58,477 bases of DNA from Sphingobium sp. OAS761. Lineage in GTDB: Bacteria > Pseudomonadota > Alphaproteobacteria > Sphingomonadales > Sphingomonadaceae. The stretch is from positions 1-58,477 of the forward strand of contig NZ_JALJVY010000019.1 of NCBI RefSeq assembly GCF_024168485.1, read 5' to 3'. A model generated the notes under the pieces. The model had not been told where the DNA came from and searched no databases. It saw nothing but the letters and a program-made list of their open reading frames with translations. Below, in pieces: positions 52,379 through 58,477 of this stretch (position 1 is the stretch's first letter; each line of letters begins with the position of its first letter). The position numbers were made by a program, and so were the translations under genes.

Positions 52379-53812
52379 ATGAACGAGACAGTCATCCTCA
52401 ATGCCCGCGAAGTGCCGGGCCATATCCCTGAAGAGCTGGTGGTTGACTGGAACCTCGTGCTTGAAGGTTCTGACCGCGATCCCTACGGCTCGCTGTCGAT
52501 CATGCGCGCGGGGCCGGATATCGTCTATTCGCCCTCCGGACGGCGCGGCCGCGGCACGTGGATCCTCATGCGCTACGACCACGTCTCCGAGGTTCTGCTC
52601 GACGCGGAGACCTTCTCGAGCGACCGATATTCCGGCTTCTCGGCCGTGCTCGGCGAAGATTGGCCGATGATCCCGCTGGAGGTCGATCCACCACTGCATA
52701 AGCCGTTCCGCCTCATGATGAACAAGGTTTTCGCGGCCAGCCGGATCGCCCAGCTCTCCGAAAAGATCGAAGTCATGGTCCGTGAAATGACAGAGGCGGT
52801 TCGTCCGCTGGGTCGTTGCGATTTCCAGGAAGCGCTCGGCCGACGCCTTCCGACGACGGTCATCCTCGAGCTCGTCGGGCTGCCGGTCGAGGACGCGGAC
52901 ACCTTCCTCGAATGGGAAGACATCCAGATGCACAGCGACAGCCTGGAGGCGCGGGCTACCGCCGCCAGAAAGATCGCCGACTACCTCATCGCTGTCCTGG
53001 CAGACCGAGAGAAGAGCCCCCGCGACGACCTGCTGACCTATATCGCCCAGGCCGAAGTGGAAGGGCGCCTGCTCAACAATAATGAGAAGCTCGGCATCGC
53101 CTACCTGCTCTACAGCGCGGGCCTCGACACGGTCGCTTCGTCGATGGGATTCCTGTTCCGGTTCCTGGCGGAGCATCCGGACATCCAGGAGGACCTGCGC
53201 CAGCGGCCCGAAATGCGCCAACGGGCGGTCGAGGAGCTCCTTCGGCTCCATTCGGTCACTGTGCCGGGGCGCATCGTCACCCGCGACGTCGAATTCCACG
53301 GCGTGCAGCTGCGCAAAGGCGACTATCTCAGCCTCGCAACGATGCTGGCCGACCGCGACGCCGCGATGTTCGCCGACCCGGATGCCTTCGATATCTCGCG
53401 CCCCAACATCAACCGCCATCTCGCGTTCGGCACGGGACCTCACAACTGCATGGGATCACACCTCGCCCGTCGCGAGCTGAAGGTCGCTGTCGACTACTGG
53501 CTGGACAATATCTCGCCCTTCCGGATCGACCATCCCGCGGGCGTCAGGACCCACGGCGGCTCCGTGTTCGGGGTGGATGCCCTGCCACTGCGCTGGGACC
53601 CACCGCAAATAGAGGCCTCCCCTATACTCAAGTCCAGGGAACATAGCGTGGCGAAATGGAAATGCGGGCACTGTGGCTTCATCTACGACGAGGCGCTCGG
53701 CTACGAAGACTTCCTCGTCGGACCCGGAACATGTTGGGAAGATGTACCGGAAGACTGGATCTGCCCAGATTGCGGCGCGATCAAGAGCGAGTTCGAACCT
53801 TACGAAGACTGA
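52379..53812 (+). CDS. cytochrome P450-rubredoxin fusion protein
   Basis: A 477-residue protein. Residues 1-407 are a complete CYP101-like P450: I-helix SAGLDT (247-251), ExxR at Glu 286-Arg 289, heme loop FGTGPHNCMG with Cys 357, and a camphor-P450-like ending (GGSVFGVDALPLRWDP). After a linker of about 18 residues a complete rubredoxin domain follows (426-477) with the four iron ligands Cys 429, 432, 462 and 465 in CGHC and CPDC. The rubredoxin could deliver electrons directly to the heme. In front of it an in-frame GTG (53648) has AGGGA seven bases upstream, so a free rubredoxin might also be made. A second P450 follows 57 bases later. Soluble, cytoplasmic. Confidence 0.93.
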   Translation: MNETVILNAREVPGHIPEELVVDWNLVLEGSDRDPYGSLSIMRAGPDIVYSPSGRRGRGTWILMRYDHVSEVLLDAETFSSDRYSGFSAVLGEDWPMIPLEVDPPLHKPFRLMMNKVFAASRIAQLSEKIEVMVREMTEAVRPLGRCDFQEALGRRLPTTVILELVGLPVEDADTFLEWEDIQMHSDSLEARATAARKIADYLIAVLADREKSPRDDLLTYIAQAEVEGRLLNNNEKLGIAYLLYSAGLDTVASSMGFLFRFLAEHPDIQEDLRQRPEMRQRAVEELLRLHSVTVPGRIVTRDVEFHGVQLRKGDYLSLATMLADRDAAMFADPDAFDISRPNINRHLAFGTGPHNCMGSHLARRELKVAVDYWLDNISPFRIDHPAGVRTHGGSVFGVDALPLRWDPPQIEASPILKSREHSVAKWKCGHCGFIYDEALGYEDFLVGPGTCWEDVPEDWICPDCGAIKSEFEPYED

Positions 53813-53869
53813 CGGCCCACGCCTCGTAAAGGCCGCCGAGTACTGTTTCCTTTCATACAGGAGTAGCGC

Positions 53870-55153
53870 GTGACGACCACCTCACCCCAAGTGCCCGAGC
53901 ATGTTCCGCCCGAACTGGTGGTGCCGTTCGATCAGCTCAACGGCCCGGAAGTCATGCACTTTCCCCCAACGGCGGCGCTAGCCCCCGGCAAGCGCGTGTT
54001 CTATTCCAGCTGCCATGGCGGTTTCTGGGTCTTCACCAAGTTCGAAGACATCCGCGCCATCTATCAGGACGCCGAGACCTTCAACCAGTGGCCTTACGGC
54101 ATCCCGTACAACCCGTTCAGCAAGCTGTTCAAGCCGCTGTACCTCAATCCGCCCGAGCATCGCCCCTGGCGCCAGGTGATCGCCCCACTGTTTGCGCCGC
54201 GCCAGCTGATGCGGCTTGAGGACTATGTGCGCGAACGCACGCGGCAGGCGATCGCCGAGATCGCGCCCAAAGGCCGCTGCGAGTTCGTGATGGAGTTCTG
54301 CGACGCGGTGCCGCGCGACATGTTCTGCTTCAACCTTGGCCTGAAGCACGAGGACTATCCGCGCTTCGCATATCTCGCACACGAACTGGTCTTCGGACAG
54401 GCCGAGGTGATACGCAAGGGCGGTTCGGTCGAGGACGCCCGTGCCTATAGGCAGAAGATCAATGCCGAGATCGACGAGATCGTCACCGCGCTGATCCCCG
54501 AGCGGCGCGCCCATCCCGGCGACGACGTGATCTCGACCCTGCTGAACGGCGAAGTCAACGGCGAGAAGCTGACCGACGAGGACGTGACCACGATGGCCAC
54601 GCTGCTGTTTTTCGCCGGCACGGACTCGACGCGGGCGGCGACCGCCTACGCCTTCACCTATCTCGCCCGCAATCCGCACCACAGAGACATGCTGGTGCGG
54701 GGTGAGATTCCCTGGAAGCGCGCCGCCGACGAGCTGATCCGGTTCCACGGCTTCCACATGAGCGCGCGGGTGGCGACCCGCGATGTCGAGGTGGCCGGCG
54801 TGCAGATCAAGAAGGGCGACGTCGTCACGCTTTCGACCGGCGCGGCCAACCGCGACCCGGACCGCTTCCCCAACCCGGACGTGGTCGACTTCGCCCGCGC
54901 CGATGCCCACAGCCATCTGACCTTCGGCGCGGGCGAGCATCGCTGCGCCGGGTCGCACCTTGCGACGATGCAGGTGCGCATCGCGCTGGAGGAGGTCCAC
55001 AAGGTCATCACGGACTACCGGATCGACCCGGAGGCACCGGCACCGGGTTATGTCGGCGGCCAGGGCAAGGTCATCCCGACCAACCTGACCCTCGTCTACA
55101 CGCCCGTGCCCATGCAATCGATCCCGGCGGCAAACCGCATGGCGGCCCATTAG
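53870..55153 (+). CDS. cytochrome P450 (CYP101-like)
   Basis: A 427-residue soluble P450, closely similar over its full length to the P450 at 24235. It has FFAGTDSTRAA as I-helix, an ExxR (ELIR) and FGAGEHRCAGSHLA with Cys 359. The N-terminus HVPPELVVPFDQLNGPEVMH is nearly identical to that of its paralogue. The start is GTG 53870 with AGGAG six bases upstream. It lies 57 bases after the P450-rubredoxin fusion and no other redox partner gene is near, so the fused or freely made rubredoxin may serve it. A strong hairpin follows its stop. Confidence 0.95.
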   Translation: MTTTSPQVPEHVPPELVVPFDQLNGPEVMHFPPTAALAPGKRVFYSSCHGGFWVFTKFEDIRAIYQDAETFNQWPYGIPYNPFSKLFKPLYLNPPEHRPWRQVIAPLFAPRQLMRLEDYVRERTRQAIAEIAPKGRCEFVMEFCDAVPRDMFCFNLGLKHEDYPRFAYLAHELVFGQAEVIRKGGSVEDARAYRQKINAEIDEIVTALIPERRAHPGDDVISTLLNGEVNGEKLTDEDVTTMATLLFFAGTDSTRAATAYAFTYLARNPHHRDMLVRGEIPWKRAADELIRFHGFHMSARVATRDVEVAGVQIKKGDVVTLSTGAANRDPDRFPNPDVVDFARADAHSHLTFGAGEHRCAGSHLATMQVRIALEEVHKVITDYRIDPEAPAPGYVGGQGKVIPTNLTLVYTPVPMQSIPAANRMAAH

Positions 55154-55182
55154 ATCCGCCTCCGGCGATCCGGCCCGAGAGA

Positions 55183-55208
55183 CCCGGAGGAGCGCCTGCT
55201 CCTCCGGG
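55183..55208 (+). terminator. hairpin terminator after P450
   Basis: Perfect 11-base stem: 55183-55193 (CCCGGAGGAGC) pairs with 55198-55208, with loop GCCT. It starts 30 bases after the P450 stop. Only a weak T-rich stretch follows. Confidence 0.7.
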
Positions 55209-55807
55209 GCGGTGATTTATATGGGCTAACCAAGCGCCTTTTCCGCCCCAGCATACACCTACTCGAACCTCGACTTCCGCCGCTTTTCCGGGTGGATGGC
55301 GACAATGTGCGTGATGGCTTCAACAGGAATCTGGCCTTAACCGATGCCGACCGCACTATCCTTTCAATACGCCTTTCGAGTACGAAGGGTTCAATTGGGA
55401 TAACGCAAGTCGCCTCCGTCCGGGTGCTGGAGCACAGCATTGCCTCGCTGTTCCGATTTTATCGGCTAATGATACAATCAATTATGATCGATACTGTTAA
55501 GTATATATCAATATTATGATAATTTTATTAAATATATTATCTCTGTTTTAGCCGAAATTTAACGAATATATCTATCTGATCGATGCTATAATGATCATTA
55601 CGTCCAAATTTAAAATATAATAATCGCGTGTTATTTTATATAAAACTCCAAATGCATTTTGAGGTATTTGAATATTAACTCCCGTTAGCTGTGTCATTAC
55701 ACGCACTTACTCTCCATGAATAAATTTTACATGGATCGCTTTTATTGTGGTTGAAAGTTGGGCACAGATCGGTAAAGAGCTTCCTCAATTATATGGGGAG
55801 GAACGTG
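55209..55807. promoter_or_regulatory. AT-rich leader of the TonB receptor gene
   Basis: About 600 bases without a gene. From about 55450 to 55750 the sequence is strongly AT-rich, unlike any other stretch of this length in the window. It contains the exact TATATCAAT element at 55504-55512, many TATA-like sites and, just before the gene, GGGGAGGAACGTG as ribosome site. It probably holds the receptor promoter and a long leader. Confidence 0.45.
55504..55512 (+). promoter_or_regulatory. TATATCAAT element in TonB receptor leader
   Basis: Exact recurring 9-mer, inside AAGTATATATCAATATTATG, 296 bases upstream of the receptor ATG. Confidence 0.4.
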
Positions 55808-58060
55808 ATGAAGTTTCGCGACCGGAATGCTTATCTGACGGCTATCGCCTGCACCTCGATCCTCGCAGGCACCGCCAACGCCCAGACTGCACCTCAGGAA
55901 GCTGCAGCAGCAGTTTCTTCGGACGATATCGTCGTGACCGCTCGCCGCACCGCCGAACGTCTTCAGGACGTGCCCGTTGCAGTGACCGCTGTCACCGGGC
56001 AGCAGCTTGAATCGCTCCAGATCCGCAACCTGACTGACGTTCAGCGCTTGTCGCCTAGCCTCAGCATTACCCCGCTGAACGGTGCCAGCAACTCGGCTTC
56101 GATTCAGATCCGCGGCCAGGTGCAGACCACGGCAGGCATCGGCGTCGATCCGTCCACTGGCGCCTATCTGAACGAGATCTACATGGCCCGCCCGGCCGGG
56201 CTGGACGCCGCGATCTTCGACATCAATTCGGTTCAGGTGCTCAAGGGCCCGCAAGGCACGCTCTTCGGCCGCAGCTCCGTCGGTGGCGCGGTGCTGATCG
56301 AAACCAGGCGCCCGACCGACAGCTTTGGCGGCTATGTCAGCGCCGCGCTGGAGGATCCGTGGGGCTACAGCCTGGAAGGGGCGCTCAACGTGCCGATAGG
56401 CGAAGGCATCGGGCTGCGCGTCGCAGGGTTGCGTCAATATATTGACGGCTACACCAAGGTCCTGAACGGCGATTACCGCCTCGACGACCGCGACCGCTGG
56501 GCCGGCCGCGCCACACTCCAGGCGCAGTTGACCGACACGCTGACAACCACCTTCATCGGCGACTATTATCGCTCGTCCACGAACGGGCCGGCTTTCTTCG
56601 CCAAGACCTATAACCCGGCACTGGTAAACGCGACGACTGCGGTCGGCGCCGCCTATCTCGCCGCCTTTGCCAAGCAGCAGACGCTCGGTTTCCACGAAAA
56701 GGAAAGCCAGTTCAAACCGTTCAACTATGCGCGTGTCGTGGGCATCGCGAACATCACCACCTGGGATGCGAGCGAGGGGCTCACTTTCAAGAACATCACC
56801 GGCGGCCGTTGGGTGAAAGCGGATGATGTCGCCGATCATGATGGCACGACGGCGACGATCCTCAGCACCCGCGTCACCTCCAACACCAAGCAGTTTTCTG
56901 AGGAGCTCCAGCTTCAGGCCAAGCCGATGGAGGGCCTGGACCTAATCGTTGGAGGCTATTATTTCTGGGAAACTGGCTACGACCATTCGAACAGCTATGT
57001 TCGTCGTGCCGAAACCTCGGTTGCACGAACGCAGAACCGCTTCACCGGCACCAACACCTCTGCCTCGCTCTTCGGCCAGGCCAACTATTCTCTGCCGATC
57101 GATATCCCCGCTCATATTTTCGCCGGCATCCGTCGGACGCGGGACAAGCGAGAAATCACCTTTGAAAACCGCAACGTGACCGCCGACGGCAGCTTAAGCT
57201 GCGTAGTGGCGGGTGCACCGGCCAATTGCATCAAGCCGGCAGAGAAGAGCTTCAACGCGACGACCTGGACGTTCGGCTTCGACATCAAGCCGGTGGAAGA
57301 GGCGATGCTCTACGGCACCGTGGGTCGCGGCTATCGCTCGGGCGGCTTCAACGGTCGCGCCACCAGCCTGCCACAGCAGGCTCCCTTCTCGCCCGAATTC
57401 GTGACCTCCTACGAACTCGGAATCAAGAGCAACTGGGACCTGGGGGGTTCGACCCGCCTGATGTTCAACGCGGCCGCCTACTCGATGGATTATACGAACA
57501 TCCAGCGTGCGCTCGTGGTCATCTCCGCCGGCGCGCCGGTCTCCGTGGTGATCAATACGCCGTCCGCTCGCATCCGCGGCTTCGAACTGGAATCGACTCT
57601 CCGCTTCGGTAGAGACGTCAGCCTTGGCGGCTTCATCGGCTACACCAAGCCGCAATATAAGAAGTTCATCGATAACGGCGTTGATCGCTCGAACAACAAG
57701 TTCACCTATGTTCCGAAGCTGCAGGCGGGCGCTACGCTTGACGCCACGGTTTATCGCTCGGACCGACTGGGCGATTTCGGTTTCAACCTCAACTATGCCT
57801 ATCGCAGCCAGTTGCAGCAGGAGATCATCAACTTCCCCGGCTCGGTGGTCGATGCCTACCATCTCGTCAACCTCAGCGTCCGGCTTGAAAATGCGTTCGG
57901 CTCCAAGGCCTCGGTCGAGGTCTATGCCAAGAACCTGTTCGACAAGGATTATGAAATCGGCGGCTTCGGCGCGGCGGGCAGCGTTGGTGTCGCCAATGTC
58001 ATCCACGGCGCGCCGCGTGTCGTCGGCCTGTCGCTGCGCGTTCCTTTCGGCAACGATTGA
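55808..58060 (+). CDS. TonB-dependent receptor
   Basis: A 750-residue outer-membrane receptor. The signal peptide ends at about residue 25 (SILAGTANA-QT). The plug follows (DDIVVTARRTAERLQDVPVA, LKGPQGTLFGRSSVGGAVLI), then the 22-strand barrel, with a late GRGYRSGGFNGR motif and VEVYAKNLFDKDY near the C-terminus. It ends LRVPFGND, without the usual terminal aromatic residue as the last base-encoded residue. It belongs to the same sphingomonad group as the broken receptor at 15250 and probably brings the large hydrophobic substrate across the outer membrane. A good terminator follows. Confidence 0.95.
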   Translation: MKFRDRNAYLTAIACTSILAGTANAQTAPQEAAAAVSSDDIVVTARRTAERLQDVPVAVTAVTGQQLESLQIRNLTDVQRLSPSLSITPLNGASNSASIQIRGQVQTTAGIGVDPSTGAYLNEIYMARPAGLDAAIFDINSVQVLKGPQGTLFGRSSVGGAVLIETRRPTDSFGGYVSAALEDPWGYSLEGALNVPIGEGIGLRVAGLRQYIDGYTKVLNGDYRLDDRDRWAGRATLQAQLTDTLTTTFIGDYYRSSTNGPAFFAKTYNPALVNATTAVGAAYLAAFAKQQTLGFHEKESQFKPFNYARVVGIANITTWDASEGLTFKNITGGRWVKADDVADHDGTTATILSTRVTSNTKQFSEELQLQAKPMEGLDLIVGGYYFWETGYDHSNSYVRRAETSVARTQNRFTGTNTSASLFGQANYSLPIDIPAHIFAGIRRTRDKREITFENRNVTADGSLSCVVAGAPANCIKPAEKSFNATTWTFGFDIKPVEEAMLYGTVGRGYRSGGFNGRATSLPQQAPFSPEFVTSYELGIKSNWDLGGSTRLMFNAAAYSMDYTNIQRALVVISAGAPVSVVINTPSARIRGFELESTLRFGRDVSLGGFIGYTKPQYKKFIDNGVDRSNNKFTYVPKLQAGATLDATVYRSDRLGDFGFNLNYAYRSQLQQEIINFPGSVVDAYHLVNLSVRLENAFGSKASVEVYAKNLFDKDYEIGGFGAAGSVGVANVIHGAPRVVGLSLRVPFGND

Positions 58061-58086
58061 ACGAGCCGATTTTCGTCGGAAAGATC

Positions 58087-58114
58087 ATGGGGCGGCAAGC
58101 GATTGCCGCCCCAT
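58087..58114 (+). terminator. Rho-independent terminator after TonB receptor
   Basis: ATGGGGCGGCAA (58087-58098) pairs perfectly with TTGCCGCCCCAT (58103-58114) around a GCGA loop and is followed by TTTC. It starts 26 bases after the receptor stop. Confidence 0.85.
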
Positions 58115-58167
58115 TTTCATCGAGGCCCCTCCCGCCGACGTGTTCCCGCCGGCACAGGATCGGCGTC

Positions 58168-58356
58168 TTACGCCATGTCGTCCAGCGGACAGCCCACGCC
58201 AAAGCCGGCCGTATCCATCAAGGGGCCTATCTGCCGCTCGTTTCGCACCTCGACCCGATAGAGTCCGGTGAGACGCGCTTCCAGGTCAGCCTGCCAATCC
58301 TCTTCGACCCGCCGTTCCAACTCAGCGAGCCCAGATCGCGCCTCATCGCTACCCAT
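58168..58356 (-). CDS. 62-residue protein of unknown function
   Basis: Small charged protein starting MGSDEARSGLAELERRVEED, with a likely N-terminal helix and ending GFGVGCPLDDMA. ATG 58356 follows AGGGGAGCACGTCA, a good ribosome site that is part of the 29-base repeat. It is convergent with the TonB receptor. No family recognised; it could be a short intact gene or the surviving start of a longer one. Confidence 0.5.
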   Translation of the reverse strand: MGSDEARSGLAELERRVEEDWQADLEARLTGLYRVEVRNERQIGPLMDTAGFGVGCPLDDMA

Positions 58357-58385
58357 TGACGTGCTCCCCTGATTGTTACCAGTCA
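58357..58385 (-). repeat. 29-base inverted repeat, right copy
   Basis: Exact inverted copy of 95-123. On the minus strand it ends one base before the ATG of the 62-residue frame and supplies its ribosome site. Its outer side (from 58386) abuts sequence that looks like an insertion-sequence end. Confidence 0.9.
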
Positions 58386-58477
58386 GAGGTAGAGTCCGGT
58401 TCCTTCATGATGGTTGCTTGAGGTGATGGCAACCTGTCTGGGGGCATGCCCCCAGACAGGTTCGCCGGCTTTCTCGG
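58386..58477. mobile_element. probable insertion-sequence end with a 32-base palindrome
   Basis: No gene. 58431-58462 is a perfect 32-base palindrome (AACCTGTCTGGGGGCA and its complement). Strong hairpins just inside an end are common in insertion sequences, where they block transcription or translation from outside. Together with the abrupt end of the 29-base repeat, this suggests that the window ends inside a mobile element. The family is not identified. Confidence 0.4.

Noticed and set aside
56435..56450. TCAATATATTGA palindrome
   Set aside because: Lies inside the coding sequence of the TonB receptor and does not contain the exact TATATCAAT 9-mer; treated as coincidence.

Overview
The window looks like a catabolic accessory region from a sphingomonad alphaproteobacterium (Sphingobium, Novosphingobium or Sphingomonas type). 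The reasons are high G+C, TonB-dependent receptors of the sphingomonad type, CYP101-like P450s, and a mix of GMC, SDR, acyl-CoA dehydrogenase and CoA-transferase genes in many short, alternately oriented operons. No rRNA, tRNA, CRISPR array, plasmid or phage gene was seen. Both edges run into probable insertion-sequence ends. A perfect 29-base sequence occurs once near each edge in inverted orientation (95-123 and 58357-58385).

Layout. 1-2.5 kb: IS630-like transposase tail, decayed genes, an amidohydrolase. 2.5-12.1 kb: glutathione transferase, SDR, then a long + strand operon of acyl-CoA ligase, Zn alcohol dehydrogenase, two aldehyde dehydrogenases, SnoaL-like protein and GMC oxidoreductase. 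12.7-19.3 kb: GntR/FCD regulator, MFS transporter, a TonB receptor broken by two frameshifts, a second GMC oxidoreductase. 19.5-26.6 kb: minus-strand block of P450, crotonase, MFS transporter and a thiolase-crotonase fusion, with a divergent TetR regulator. 26.6-34.9 kb: SDR, SMP-30-like protein, an acyl-CoA dehydrogenase pair and an acyl-CoA ligase, facing MaoC-like and crotonase genes. 35.2-41.9 kb: lipoprotein quinohaemoprotein alcohol dehydrogenase, two SDRs, a fused alpha-beta E1 of a 2-oxoacid dehydrogenase with a free-standing lipoyl protein. 42.1-43.1 kb: three decayed gene fragments (acyl-CoA dehydrogenase, TetR, IS481 transposase). 43.5-55.2 kb: tandem CoA-transferase, Baeyer-Villiger monooxygenase/esterase operon, aldo/keto reductase, alpha-methylacyl-CoA racemase, a CYP101-like P450 fused to a C-terminal rubredoxin, and a second stand-alone P450. 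55.8-58.1 kb: an intact TonB receptor.

Together the genes describe uptake (TonB receptors, MFS), hydroxylation (P450s), oxidation of alcohols and aldehydes to acids, CoA activation, beta-oxidation of a methyl-branched side chain (racemase, paired dehydrogenases, hydratases, SDRs, thiolase) and Baeyer-Villiger ring or ketone cleavage followed by ester hydrolysis. A terpenoid-, steroid- or other alicyclic substrate fits, but it cannot be named from sequence alone. An exact 9-mer, TATATCAAT, occurs in at least five places, all in intergenic promoter positions, which suggests a shared regulator.

The most unusual items are the P450-rubredoxin fusion with an in-frame internal start ahead of the rubredoxin, the thiolase-crotonase fusion without an evident nucleophilic cysteine, and the E1/lipoyl pair lacking E2 and E3.
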